A DNA stretch of 64,000 nucleotides from an uncultured Devosia sp. (lineage in GTDB: Bacteria; Pseudomonadota; Alphaproteobacteria; Rhizobiales; Devosiaceae): the NCBI RefSeq assembly GCF_963517015.1, contig NZ_CAUQDV010000002.1, positions 434,001 to 498,000 of the forward strand. Direction: 5' to 3'. The notes beneath the pieces are model-generated. The model worked only from the letters and a program-made list of their open reading frames with translations, was not told where the DNA came from and made no database searches. A program made the position numbers and the translations under genes. Positions 16,519-26,180 of the stretch are shown one piece after another; the stretch's first letter is position 1, and every line of letters starts with the position of its first letter.

Positions 16519-17487
16519 CTATTGCGGCGTGCCCGCCTCCTTGGCGCGGCGACGGTCGAGGCCGAGATAGTGTTCGCGCAGGATGACGGCGATGCCCGAG
16601 CCGATGATGATCAGCGCGCCGGTGATCATGGGCAGCGTCGGCACATCGCCGAAGACGGCAAAACCTATGGCCAGGGTCAGCAGGAGCGAGACATATTCGA
16701 AGGGCGCGATGACCGACATGTCGGCATAGCGATAGCTTGAGGTCATCAGCAATTGCGCGATACCGCCGGCGATCCCGGCGCCGACCAGCATGGCCGCCTG
16801 GGCCGGTGTCGGCCAGATCCAGCCAAAGGGCAGGCTGAGCAGCGACAGGGCGCTGGCGCTGATGAAGAAATAGGTGACAATGGCCTCCGTGCGCTCGGTG
16901 GCAACGAGCTGGCGCACCTGCATCAGGGCGATGGCGGTCAAGAAGGCGCCGCAAATGGCCGCGATGGCGCCGATCGTCGCACCATCCTCGACCGGGCCGC
17001 CGCCGGTAAAGACGGTCAAGCGCGGCCACAGGATGATCAGCACGCCGACAAGGCCGATGGTCACCGCCGTCCAGCGGAATACATGCACCTTTTCCTTGAG
17101 CAGCACGGCCGAGAGGGCAACGATCAGCAGCGGCGAGGCATAGCCGATGGCGGTCGCCTCGGGCAGCGGCAGGCGCGTCAGTGCAAAGAAACCGCAGCCC
17201 ATCGAGGCGACGCCCATCAGGCCGCGCAGGATATGCCCGAAGGGCCGCTGAGTGCGAAAGCCGTCCGACAGCCGGCCCTTCCACAACAGGAAGACCAGCA
17301 CCGGCAGCAGGGCGAAAAAGGAACGGAAAAATACCATCTCGCCGGCCGGCACGGTTTCGGTCGCCTTGAGCAAGGTGGCCATGACCACGAAGAAGGCGAC
17401 CGAGAGGACCTTGAGCAGGATGCCGCGCATGGGTCCGCCGCTGTGCTGCGCAGGACTTTTCGCGTCAGCTGGAGCGGGCTTGTTCAA
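16519..17487 (-). CDS. DMT superfamily (EamA) transporter
   Basis: Inner-membrane exporter with ten predicted helices, 322 residues. The two EamA repeats are visible: the first around EMVFFRSFFALLPVLVFL to PLLIVALSAVLLKEKV, the second around ATIGAIAAICGAFLTAIALMQ to PFEYVSLLLTLAIGFAVFGDVP. The RTQRPFGHILRGLMG loop and the FFALTRLPLPEATAI segment match the RhaT/YdcZ-like branch common in Hyphomicrobiales. Substrate cannot be deduced. It ends 1 bp from the convergent sigma-54 regulator gene. Confidence 0.9.
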   Translation of the reverse strand: MNKPAPADAKSPAQHSGGPMRGILLKVLSVAFFVVMATLLKATETVPAGEMVFFRSFFALLPVLVFLLWKGRLSDGFRTQRPFGHILRGLMGVASMGCGFFALTRLPLPEATAIGYASPLLIVALSAVLLKEKVHVFRWTAVTIGLVGVLIILWPRLTVFTGGGPVEDGATIGAIAAICGAFLTAIALMQVRQLVATERTEAIVTYFFISASALSLLSLPFGWIWPTPAQAAMLVGAGIAGGIAQLLMTSSYRYADMSVIAPFEYVSLLLTLAIGFAVFGDVPTLPMITGALIIIGSGIAVILREHYLGLDRRRAKEAGTPQ

Positions 17488-17511
17488 GATAGTCTCACAC
17501 GTCGGACAGGC

Positions 17512-17706
17512 TTACTTGCCGGCAGATTGCTCCAGCTTTTCCTTGGCGATGCGCGCCGTGGCAAAAGCCTTGTGCTCGGGGCCGACGGCCGAACCGGTCT
17601 TGACGACATTGCCGGCGGCGTCGTGAATTTCCCAATGCCAGTTTGCATTGGGGCCATTGCCGCCCTTGAGGCGCAGCTTGATCTGAAGCGAATTTTCCTG
17701 GGTCAT
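17512..17706 (-). CDS. Small hypothetical protein, 64 residues
   Basis: Soluble protein of 64 residues that I cannot assign to a named family. The sequence reads as a beta-strand pair and a helix: LQIKLRLKGG, NWHWEIHDAAGNVVKTG, then AFATARIAKEKLEQ. The pattern of a short strand hairpin followed by a helix resembles DUF1508-like modules only loosely. AAGG lies 7 nt before the ATG. It sits 24 bp upstream of the DMT transporter gene on the same strand and may share its transcript. The pattern of conserved Gly/Trp makes a chance frame unlikely. Confidence 0.65.
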   Translation of the reverse strand: MTQENSLQIKLRLKGGNGPNANWHWEIHDAAGNVVKTGSAVGPEHKAFATARIAKEKLEQSAGK

Positions 17707-18221
17707 GGGAGCCTTATGGCGCAGCTTTGCCTGGGGTGGAAGGGGGAAGTTGCAGGAAAGGGCCGCTTCGCGGGCTTGAGTTCACAATCGCGACGGCTTT
17801 GTTGGCACCAACCACGCCGACGAGTTCAATATGCAGCGGTAACGTGAGCAGGCGTTAAAACATATCCATCTTTTACACGCCAAACTGCTCGCGCAGCTGA
17901 ATAAATCTCCCAGCTCCGGAAAACTTATCCCCGCCTCCCAACCATCCCGCATAATCTGCTCATCCACCCGGGATACAGGCGGCGCTGCAGCGACCAGTGG
18001 CCGGGATGGGAGCCGAACGTGGGAGCCAGATCGTAGCTCGCCGCGCGTTGAGGATCGGGCCTGTTGTCCTGCGAGCGATAGGCGGCCGCCCGATACCCTG
18101 CGTAAAATCGGTTACCCCGAGGCCAGTTGCGCCTCACTATTTATTCACTCAGAGGCTCAACTGGTCTCGGGGTCCGTCTGTGCCTAAATTGAAACCGCAA
18201 CCAGGCGGCGATTGTGCACGT
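17707..18221. other. 515-bp stretch without a recognisable gene
   Basis: No convincing gene is seen. Open frames on the minus strand at 17782-17967 and 17925-18137 have no ribosome site and unusual composition. The part at 17850-17950 is more AT-rich than the surroundings. The only strong structure is the inverted repeat at 18115-18172. It could be a decayed gene or a small-RNA locus. Confidence 0.5.
18115..18172. repeat. 21-bp near-perfect inverted repeat with 16-nt loop
   Basis: The arms 18115-18135 and 18152-18172 (CCCCGAGGCCAGTTG... and ...CAACTGGTCTCGGGG) match at 19 of 21 positions. The loop is ACTATTTATTCACTCA. It lies 50 bp beyond the DUF427 stop on the minus strand, with TTTT about 10 nt past the stem, so a terminator is possible. 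The stem is much longer than other terminators in the window. Confidence 0.75.
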
Positions 18222-18584
18222 CTAAACTTCGGAGGTTCGATATTCCACCCGGTCGCCCCAGAAGGCGAGATAGTCGCGGATGTCTTCCACCAGTGGACAG
18301 GGATCTGGATAGTACCAGACCTGGTCCGGACCGTCGGCGGTCAGGGTCTTGAGATTGTAGTAATGCGCCTCGCCCTTGTAGGGACAGGTGGTGCGGGTTT
18401 CGGAGAGTTCGAGCACATCCTCGCGCACATCGGCGCGGGGCAGATAGATGCGTAAGGGCGCCCCCGGCTCGTGCAATTCCAGCGCGTTGAGGGACGAACC
18501 GATCTCGGCATCATCGAACAATACGTGGACCCGACCCTTGGCGGGATTGATCTTGATATCCTTGTCCAGACATTGACGCGTCAT
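18222..18584 (-). CDS. DUF427 domain-containing protein
   Basis: Cytoplasmic protein of 120 residues covering one DUF427 fold. Family hallmarks are the paired strands with VHVLFDDAEIGSS, the block LRIYLPRADVREDVLEL and TTCPYKGEAHYYN, the latter containing the highly conserved CPYKG motif, then VWYYPDPCPLVEDIRDYLAFW. The biochemical role is unknown; the fold resembles nucleotide-binding beta barrels. It is transcribed divergently from groES across about 180 bp that hold the heat-shock promoter, so it might have its own promoter in the same gap. Confidence 0.93.
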   Translation of the reverse strand: MTRQCLDKDIKINPAKGRVHVLFDDAEIGSSLNALELHEPGAPLRIYLPRADVREDVLELSETRTTCPYKGEAHYYNLKTLTADGPDQVWYYPDPCPLVEDIRDYLAFWGDRVEYRTSEV

Positions 18585-18654
18585 AATGGCCTGCCAGTTT
18601 GTTGATTATCGCTCAGCGATATCAACGCACGAGACAAAAGTGGGTTCACCCGAC

Positions 18655-18684
18655 CTTGACTCGGCGAGGGGCCAATCCTTATAT
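18655..18684 (+). promoter_or_regulatory. Probable heat-shock promoter of groESL
   Basis: CTTGAC (18655-18660), a 17-bp spacer and CTTATAT (18678-18684) fit both alphaproteobacterial RpoH and housekeeping consensus sequences. It stands 14 bp before the CIRCE element, so the start point would fall in the operator. Confidence 0.6.
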
Positions 18685-18697
18685 CCCCGTCACCCTG

Positions 18698-18724
18698 TTA
18701 GCACTCTATACTGCCGAGTGCTAA
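18698..18724. promoter_or_regulatory. CIRCE element (HrcA operator)
   Basis: TTAGCACTC-N9-GAGTGCTAA is an exact match to the CIRCE consensus. It lies 45 bp upstream of groES, where HrcA binding represses groESL until heat stress titrates HrcA through GroEL. Confidence 0.97.
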
Positions 18725-18768
18725 CAGTGCCAGAATTGCATTTTAGAATGCTGCCATAGGAGCAAAAC

Positions 18769-19059
18769 ATGGGCTTTCGTCCTCTGCACGACCGCGTGGT
18801 CGTCCGTCGCCTCGACAGCGAAGAAAAGACCAAGGGCGGGATCATCATCCCCGACACCGCCAAGGAAAAGCCCTCCGAGGGCGTGATCGTCTCCGTGGGC
18901 CCTGGCGCCCGCGATGAATCGGGCAAGATCAACGCTCTGGACGTCAAGGCCGGCGATCGCGTGCTGTTCGGCAAGTGGAGCGGTACCGAGGTCAAGCTGA
19001 ACGGCGAAGACCTGCTGATCATGAAGGAATCCGACATCATGGGCATCGTCGAAGCCTAA
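18769..19059 (+). CDS. groES: Co-chaperonin GroES
   Basis: Heptameric lid of the GroEL folding chamber, 96 residues, standard length. It opens with MGFRPLHDRVVVRRLD and has the mobile-loop motif KTKGGIIIPDTAKEKP, which contacts GroEL, and the roof beta-hairpin. GDRVLFGKWSGTEVKLNGED and the terminal IMGIVEA are conserved. AGGAG lies 8 nt before the ATG. The gene follows CIRCE and is 56 bp from groEL. Only one groESL operon is seen in the window, though relatives often have several. Confidence 0.98.
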   Translation: MGFRPLHDRVVVRRLDSEEKTKGGIIIPDTAKEKPSEGVIVSVGPGARDESGKINALDVKAGDRVLFGKWSGTEVKLNGEDLLIMKESDIMGIVEA

Positions 19060-19115
19060 GGCTTCCCCTGCCCTTTTGCGTTTTCCCAATTCACTCTCTT
19101 TAAGGAGCGCCCCTC

Positions 19116-20756
<1,641 letters not shown>

Positions 20757-20928
20757 GGCTGACGCCTTAGATTCCTTTCGCTCACGGGCCGTTTCGCAAT
20801 TGGCCCGACGCGCTAAAGTCGCGCTGGCCCTGCGCGGGCGCGGCAGACGACTGCCGGGGCGGCCTTGCCGCCTGAAAGACAAAAAGACTTCGAGGTTCGT
20901 TTCTTCCCAGTCACGAACTTCGCAGAAA

Positions 20929-20955
20929 GGCGCAGCGGCAACGCTGCGCCTTTTT
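20929..20955 (+). terminator. Intrinsic terminator of groESL
   Basis: GGCGCAGC-GGCAAC-GCTGCGCC forms a perfect 8-bp stem followed at once by TTTTTC. It lies about 170 bp beyond the groEL stop. The long 3' untranslated part between them has no gene. Confidence 0.92.
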
Positions 20956-21004
20956 CTTATCCCCCTGCCACAATAGGCTGGCATGATTGACTTCGGAGGA
21001 ATCG

Positions 21005-21238
21005 ATGCGACCACCCAGACGCGGAAGTGCTTTTGATCAGGCGGAGGCCGCTTTCAAATCGGCGACAACCAAACCGGCGTCCCCTGCCCCGGCCAAAGCG
21101 GGCAGCCCGCCAGAGGGCAAGGAACTGGTTTCGCTCCGGCTCGACCGGGCTGTGCTGGAGCATTTCCAGGACGATGGTCCGGGCTGGCAGGACCGCATCA
21201 ATGCAGCCTTGCGGACTGCCGCCGGACTCGACGGCTAA
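21005..21238 (+). CDS. BrnA/DUF4415-like antitoxin-type protein, orphan
   Basis: Small protein of 77 residues from the ATG at 21005, which has GGAGGA 4 nt upstream; the alternative TTG at 20987 has no such site. The first half is basic and Pro/Ala-rich, probably disordered. The second half, KELVSLRLDRAVLEHFQDDG then GWQDRINAALRTA, follows the ribbon-helix-helix pattern of BrnA antitoxins (VSLRLD, GxGWQxRIN). No BrnT-like toxin frame is next to it, so it may be a solitary DNA-binding regulator. It lies just after the groESL terminator. Confidence 0.75.
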   Translation: MRPPRRGSAFDQAEAAFKSATTKPASPAPAKAGSPPEGKELVSLRLDRAVLEHFQDDGPGWQDRINAALRTAAGLDG

Positions 21239-21298
21239 GCATTTGACAGTGACAGTCTAGCGCTTCATTTTTCCGCTGGTTTTTATCGGGAGCTATTT

Positions 21299-22171
21299 AT
21301 GTCCAAGCGTTTAGGTCTAGCCTTTATCTGCCTTCTGGCACTCAACCTGTCCTTCACCGGCGATGCCTTTGCGCAGAAGACCAAGACCAAGGACGCTCCC
21401 CCGGCGACCACGCAGTCGCAGACTTCCCCGCTTGATCCAAACGATCCGGACGATCTCGAAGCCATTCTCGACGAGGCAGACGACGCCTATTTCACCGCAG
21501 AAGGCGTCGAGCCGGACTACGAATACGCGTTCGAGATGTACATGCTGGCTGCCGAGGCTGGTGACTCTTACGCGATGAACCGCGTGGCGCTGATGTATGA
21601 CCGGGGCGAGTTCGTCGAGCTCGACTACGAGATTGCCTTCGAGTGGTACCAGAAGGCCGCCGATGCCGGGATGCCCGCAGCGCAGAGCAATGTGGGCAGC
21701 ATGTATGCTGCCGGCGATGGCGTCGAGCAGGACTACACCGCGGCCATGAAGTGGTTCCGCATCGCGGCGGACAATGATTATGCCTATGCCAATTTCGCCA
21801 TCGGCGATCTGTTCCTTGCCGGCAATGGCGTGGCCGAAGATGCCGAAGAGGCGACGGCCTGGTATCAGAAGGCATCCGATGCCGGCGATCCGAACGGCCA
21901 TTGGGCGCTGTCGCTGCGCTATCTCTATGGCGATGGCGCCAGCAAGGACAGCCAGCTGGCCGCCGAGCTTGCCTACAAGGCGCTGACGCAGGGCCTCGAG
22001 ATCGCGCTGGAGGAGATGAAGGAAATCGGGACCGCCGATACGTCGGCCAACTATCGCCGCACGCTGCAGCAATTGCTCAAGGACGACGGCTATTATACCG
22101 GCACGATCGATGGCAGCTTCGGCCCGGCCACGCAGCGGGCGATCGAAGCGGCTTACGATACCGTCGAATAG
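21299..22171 (+). CDS. Secreted Sel1-repeat protein with peptidoglycan-binding domain
   Basis: Exported protein of 290 residues with a signal peptide ending near GDAFA-QK. After an acidic linker (DPNDPDDLEAILDEADD) come at least four Sel1-like repeats, about residues 65-225; examples are AFEWYQKAADAGMPAAQSNV and AMKWFRIAADNDYAYANFAI. The C-terminus (LQQLLKDDGYYTGTIDGSFG and PATQRAIEAAY) is a PG_binding_1 module. Such proteins, similar to ExoR/PodJ-type periplasmic Sel1 proteins, act as scaffolds or regulators at the cell wall; the exact partner is unknown. It is convergent with the TSUP transporter gene, with no gap. Confidence 0.88.
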   Translation: MSKRLGLAFICLLALNLSFTGDAFAQKTKTKDAPPATTQSQTSPLDPNDPDDLEAILDEADDAYFTAEGVEPDYEYAFEMYMLAAEAGDSYAMNRVALMYDRGEFVELDYEIAFEWYQKAADAGMPAAQSNVGSMYAAGDGVEQDYTAAMKWFRIAADNDYAYANFAIGDLFLAGNGVAEDAEEATAWYQKASDAGDPNGHWALSLRYLYGDGASKDSQLAAELAYKALTQGLEIALEEMKEIGTADTSANYRRTLQQLLKDDGYYTGTIDGSFGPATQRAIEAAYDTVE

Positions 22172-22921
22172 CTAGCGGAAGACCAAGAGGCGCACGGCCA
22201 AGGCGATCGAGACCACGACGACCAGCGGCCGGATGATCCTGGCGCCATAGCGAATACCGGTGCGGGCGCCGATATAGCCGCCCGCCACCTGGCCGATCGC
22301 CATGGCAATGGCGGCCGGCCAGACCACATCGCCGGCCGGGATGAAGATGGTCAGCGCGGCGAGGTTGGAGGTCAGGTTAAGGATCTTGGTATTGCCCGAA
22401 GCGCGGGTCAGGCCCAATCCAAAGAGCATGACAAAACCGATGGTGAGGAATGATCCCGTACCCGGCCCGAAAACGCCGTCGTAGAAGCCGATGATCATGC
22501 CCATGACGGGCACGAAAAGCCCAAAAGGCAGCCGTGCAGCCTTGTCGGCGTCGGAGAGGTTGGGCGCAAAGAGGAAATAGAGCGTGATGCCGATCAGGGC
22601 GACGGGCACAACGACGTCGAGCACGCTGACATCGATCTGCTTGACCACGAGCGCGCCGCACAGGCTGCCGGCGTAGGTCAGAGCGATGGCGGGTATCAGG
22701 GCCTTGAGCGAGACGAAACCGCGGCGCCAGTAGGTGATGGCGGCCATGCCGGTGCCGAAGACCGATTGCAGCTTGTTGGTCGCGAGGGCCGCGACCGGCG
22801 GGAGGCCGGCGGAAAGCAACGCGGGCAGAGCAATCATGCCGCCGCCGCCAGCGATGGCATCGACGAAGCCGGCCAGGAGGCCGACCGCGCCCAGGGCAAT
22901 GAGGGTCAGGGGTTCAAGCAT
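22172..22921 (-). CDS. TSUP family transporter (TauE/SafE)
   Basis: Inner-membrane anion exporter, 249 residues from the ATG at 22921 (MLEPLTLIALGAVGLLAGFV); longer frames upstream only overlap the glycosyltransferase. The two TauE/SafE repeats show as GFVDAIAGGGGMIALPALL and GFYDGVFGPGTGSFLTIGF, with ATNKLQSVFGTG and GNTKILNLTSNLAAL as the matching helices that follow each. These Gly-rich loops are the family signature. Substrates in relatives are sulfite, sulfoacetate or similar; none is indicated by the neighbours. It starts 2 bp after the glycosyltransferase stop codon. Confidence 0.92.
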   Translation of the reverse strand: MLEPLTLIALGAVGLLAGFVDAIAGGGGMIALPALLSAGLPPVAALATNKLQSVFGTGMAAITYWRRGFVSLKALIPAIALTYAGSLCGALVVKQIDVSVLDVVVPVALIGITLYFLFAPNLSDADKAARLPFGLFVPVMGMIIGFYDGVFGPGTGSFLTIGFVMLFGLGLTRASGNTKILNLTSNLAALTIFIPAGDVVWPAAIAMAIGQVAGGYIGARTGIRYGARIIRPLVVVVSIALAVRLLVFR

Positions 22922-22923
22922 AG

Positions 22924-24108
22924 CTACTGGCTCGGTGGCGTCTCGCTGATGCGGCGCTCGTAGATGGGGATATCGATGATCGAGGACATGAAGCCGCTCA
23001 TCATCATCTGGAAGCCGCAGACGAGGGCGGTCATGGCGAGGATGATGGGGCGCATGGTGCTGCTGGGATTGAGCGGGCCGAAATCGCGCGCCGCCCATTG
23101 GCTCAGGCCCCAGACCAGGGCGACGACGCCAACCAGCATCAGCCCGACGGCAAAGACGAGGATGCGTTCGAGCGTCAGGGATTCCAGCATGCGGTCATAT
23201 TCGCCGGATTTGGGAATAAACCCGTAGCGCGAGGCAAAGCGCCGGCCGATGACGGCAAAGGAGATGGACTGCAGGCCGACGATGACGCAGAGAGCGGCGA
23301 CGAGGAAAGTGTGGATGTCGAGGATGACATTGCCATAGCGCGCCGGGCCCGGCAGCAGGATGGCGCCGACGACCAAGCCGACCCACAGCAGGGCGATGCC
23401 GGGATAGAGGAAGAGCCAGCGGGGCGAGAATAGCAGCAGGAAGCGCAGGTGACGCCAGCCGTCGCGGAAGGAACGGAGATGGGGCGGACGCGAGCGGCCA
23501 TCCTTGGCCAGCGTGGTCGGCACCTCGCGCAGATCGAGTTGGGCCAGCGAGGCTTTCACAACCATTTCGGAGGCAAATTCCATGCCCGTGGTGCGCAGCT
23601 TGAGGCCGAGAATGGCGTCACGCGAGAAACCGCGCAGCCCGCAGTGGAAGTCGCGGATTGGGGTATTGAAGAACACACGGCCGACGGTGCTGAGCACCGG
23701 ATTGCCGATATAGCGATGATGCCAGGGCATGGCGCCGGGGGCGATGCCGCCCTTGAAGCGATTGCCCATCACCAGCTCGGCGCCATCGCGCAATTGGGTG
23801 ACGAAGGCGTCGAGATTGGCGAAGTCATAGCTGTCGTCGGCGTCGCCCATGATGATGTAGCGACCCTTGGCAGCATGGATGCCGCCGCCCAGGGCTGCGC
23901 CATAGCCGCGCTGTGGTATCGCCACGACGCGTGCGCCGAGGCTTTCGGCAATGGCTTGCGAGCCGTCGGTCGATCCGTTGTCGGCGATAACGACCTCGCC
24001 CACGATGCCGGTGCGCTGCAGGAAGCCCTGTGCCTTGGCGATACAGGCCGCAAGCGTTTCCGCCTCGTTGAGGCAGGGCATCAGAATGGTCAGTTCGACG
24101 TCGGCCAT
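22924..24108 (-). CDS. Family 2 glycosyltransferase, membrane-bound
   Basis: Polyprenyl-phosphate-sugar synthase type enzyme, 394 residues from the ATG at 24108, preceded by GGGGGAA. The GT-A domain shows LTILMPCLNEAETLAACI, IADNGSTDGSQAIAESLGA and the DXD-type motif MGDADDSYDF, followed by FHCGLRGFSRDAIL. From about residue 220 there are hydrophobic helices, as in DpmA/GtrB-like enzymes, and a second pair near the end. It may glucosylate undecaprenyl phosphate or a related carrier. Downstream TSUP gene lies 2 bp away, so they form one unit. Confidence 0.9.
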   Translation of the reverse strand: MADVELTILMPCLNEAETLAACIAKAQGFLQRTGIVGEVVIADNGSTDGSQAIAESLGARVVAIPQRGYGAALGGGIHAAKGRYIIMGDADDSYDFANLDAFVTQLRDGAELVMGNRFKGGIAPGAMPWHHRYIGNPVLSTVGRVFFNTPIRDFHCGLRGFSRDAILGLKLRTTGMEFASEMVVKASLAQLDLREVPTTLAKDGRSRPPHLRSFRDGWRHLRFLLLFSPRWLFLYPGIALLWVGLVVGAILLPGPARYGNVILDIHTFLVAALCVIVGLQSISFAVIGRRFASRYGFIPKSGEYDRMLESLTLERILVFAVGLMLVGVVALVWGLSQWAARDFGPLNPSSTMRPIILAMTALVCGFQMMMSGFMSSIIDIPIYERRISETPPSQ

Positions 24109-24165
24109 GCATTTCCCCCGGCCCAATGATCTGCTTGTGCCGTGATTTGGGGCATCTGACAATTG

Positions 24166-24408
24166 TCAGTCGCCACCACCGCCGCCACCGCCATCTCCAC
24201 CGCCGCTGTCACCGCCGCCATCGAAGGCCGAGCCGCCGTCGTCATGGTCCCGAGAGCTATCTCCGGACGGACCGCCGTCGCCACCGGCGTAGCCGTCACT
24301 CCGTCGCTTACGCAGGCGGCGCCGGCGACGCCACCAATCCTGGACATGGGTCATGGCAACTAGGACTGCCATCAGGGCGACCACGCCGAACGGGGTCCAC
24401 CACTGCAT
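24166..24408 (-). CDS. Small single-pass membrane protein with Gly/Asp-rich tail
   Basis: 80 residues. One transmembrane segment (WTPFGVVALMAVLVAMTHV), then a strongly basic patch WWRRRRRLRKRR marking the cytoplasmic side, then a tail of Gly, Asp and Ser ending in GGGGGGGD. It begins 4 bp after the hisG stop, so it is probably translated from the his transcript. I know similar short membrane proteins from related genomes but no function. The low-complexity tail could fool gene callers. Confidence 0.6.
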   Translation of the reverse strand: MQWWTPFGVVALMAVLVAMTHVQDWWRRRRRLRKRRSDGYAGGDGGPSGDSSRDHDDGGSAFDGGGDSGGGDGGGGGGGD

Positions 24409-24411
24409 GGA

Positions 24412-25119
24412 TCAGAACCCCGCGCTGCTGCCGAGCCGATCGAGCACGGAGTCGAGCTGCGCCTTGCGGTCGGGCGAGAAGCTCGCCGTGCGTGAGACGA
24501 TGAGGCAGGCTTCGCTTTGCAACATGATGCCGTCTTCAAGGACGCGCAGACCGTTGGCCGCGAGGGTCGAGCCCGTGGTGGTGATGTCGACGACGATATC
24601 AGCGACGCCGGAGGCCGGAGCGGCTTCGGTGGCGCCAAGGCTTTCTACCGTGCGGTATTCGGCAATACCGGCCCTGGCGAAATGCTGGCGGGTAATGGTG
24701 ATATACTTGGTCGCGATGCGCATCCAGCGGCCATGGCGGCTGCGGAAGTCGGAAGCGACGTCGGCGAGGTCATGCATATGGGTGACGTCGATCCAGGCTT
24801 CGGGCACGGCGACGACGCAATCGGCCTTGCCGAAGCCGAGCTTGCTGGCGATGGACACCGACGCCGGGCCGCTTTCGCTGGTCTCGTGGATCAGGTCGAG
24901 CCCCGTCACGCCGAGGTCGATGGTACCGCGGATCAGTTCGCGGGCGATTTCGGACGCCGGGAAGAAGCGCACGGTGATGTCGGGCATGCCTTCGATGGCG
25001 CCGAGATAGGAGCGCGCCCCGCCGGGGCGAGTGATGGTCAGGCCTTTGCTGGCAAACCAGTCGCGGGTCAGTTCTTCAAGGCGCCCCTTGGAGGGGACGG
25101 CCAGCGTGATACCGGTCAT
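24412..25119 (-). CDS. hisG: ATP phosphoribosyltransferase, short form
   Basis: First step of histidine synthesis, joining ATP and PRPP. The product is 235 residues from the ATG at 25119 (MTGITLAVPSKGRLEEL), which overlaps the hisZ stop as ATGA. It lacks the C-terminal ACT-like regulatory domain of long HisG (about 290-300 residues) and so needs HisZ, encoded next door. Catalytic-domain blocks include DLGVTGLDLIHE and the PRPP loop VVDITTTGSTLAANGLRVL. Feedback control by histidine would act through HisZ. Confidence 0.95.
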   Translation of the reverse strand: MTGITLAVPSKGRLEELTRDWFASKGLTITRPGGARSYLGAIEGMPDITVRFFPASEIARELIRGTIDLGVTGLDLIHETSESGPASVSIASKLGFGKADCVVAVPEAWIDVTHMHDLADVASDFRSRHGRWMRIATKYITITRQHFARAGIAEYRTVESLGATEAAPASGVADIVVDITTTGSTLAANGLRVLEDGIMLQSEACLIVSRTASFSPDRKAQLDSVLDRLGSSAGF

Positions 25120-26180
25120 GGGGTGACCTCCGCTTCGAGACGATCGACCCAAACCGAGCAGCCGGAGGCGGCGATGGGGGCCGTGGCGCCAAGGCGTTCG
25201 AGCAGGCGATCATATTGACCGCCCGAGGCCAGGACTTCGCCGGTGGGGCCGGTCATTTCGAAGACGATGCCGGTGTAATAGTCGAGGCGCGGCGAGAAGC
25301 TGGCGTCGAAGCTGACGCGGGCTTCGCCCAGGCCATTGAGATGACGGCGGATGGTGCGGATCGGCGCGCCGAGCATCAGCCTGTGGCGCGCGGCGAGTGC
25401 CTCGATCTGCGACAGGGACTGCAAGACCGGGCCGGAAATGGCGAGGTAGTCGCGCAGCAGTTTCAGCGTTGCTGCCGGAACATGGGCGGCGTCGAGTGCC
25501 TGCTGTTCGAGGTAGCGATCGGCGATCTCGTCGGGCGTGCGGCCCTCCGAGAGGCTCAGGCCCGAGGCGACCATCTGTTCGGTGACGCTTTCAACCAGTT
25601 CGGCACGGCTCGGCTGTTGTTCGCGCGGCAGGTCGGGCGCGGCTTCAAGCCGGGTCAGCAGACGGTCGAGCGCTTCGGTATGGCCGAAGCGATTGCGAAT
25701 GCGCGGGCGCCAGGCGTCGGGCATGTCGGCCTGAACCAGCAGGGCTTCGAAAAGGCCGACGCCGCCAAGACGGATATCGGGCGCCACGGAATAGATGGAG
25801 AGGGCAGCACGGGCGAAGGTCAGGACCTGATCGAGCGCGACGTCGCCGTCGGGCTGGGCCAGCAGTTCGATGCCAGCCTGGTCGAATTCGGCCGGGCCGG
25901 TCTGACGCTGGCGAAAAATCGGACCCATGTAGGAAAAGGCCGCGGGGGCACCGACGCCATCGTCAATATAGGCGGTGACGATGGGCAGGGTGAAATCGGG
26001 GCGGAGGCAATATTCCGCGCCGGTCGTATCGGTTGTCAGCAGCAGGCGCCGACCGAATTCCTCGCCGGCCAGATCGAAATAGGGATCGGCAGAAAGGAGA
26101 AGCGGCGGCGTGGCGCGGGTTGCGCCCTGGGCTTCGACCAGCGCATCGAGCTGGGTGCGGCGGAGGGCGGCGTTACTCAT
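25116..26180 (-). CDS. hisZ: ATP phosphoribosyltransferase regulatory subunit
   Basis: HisRS-like protein without charging activity that forms the HisG-HisZ hetero-octamer, 354 residues from the ATG at 26180. Class II synthetase-type motifs are partly kept: LRPDFTLPIVTAYI, FSYMGPIFRQRQTGPAEFDQAGIEL, and LDYYTGIVFEMTGP near the histidine pocket. The anticodon-binding domain of true HisRS is missing. It overlaps hisS upstream and hisG downstream, each as ATGA, so the three are translationally coupled. Confidence 0.94.
   Translation of the reverse strand: MSNAALRRTQLDALVEAQGATRATPPLLLSADPYFDLAGEEFGRRLLLTTDTTGAEYCLRPDFTLPIVTAYIDDGVGAPAAFSYMGPIFRQRQTGPAEFDQAGIELLAQPDGDVALDQVLTFARAALSIYSVAPDIRLGGVGLFEALLVQADMPDAWRPRIRNRFGHTEALDRLLTRLEAAPDLPREQQPSRAELVESVTEQMVASGLSLSEGRTPDEIADRYLEQQALDAAHVPAATLKLLRDYLAISGPVLQSLSQIEALAARHRLMLGAPIRTIRRHLNGLGEARVSFDASFSPRLDYYTGIVFEMTGPTGEVLASGGQYDRLLERLGATAPIAASGCSVWVDRLEAEVTP

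Noticed and set aside
17925..18137. 70-codon minus-strand frame in the gene-free stretch.
   Set aside because: GTG start inside the 21-bp inverted repeat, no ribosome site, and no recognisable pattern; kept only as part of the unexplained region.
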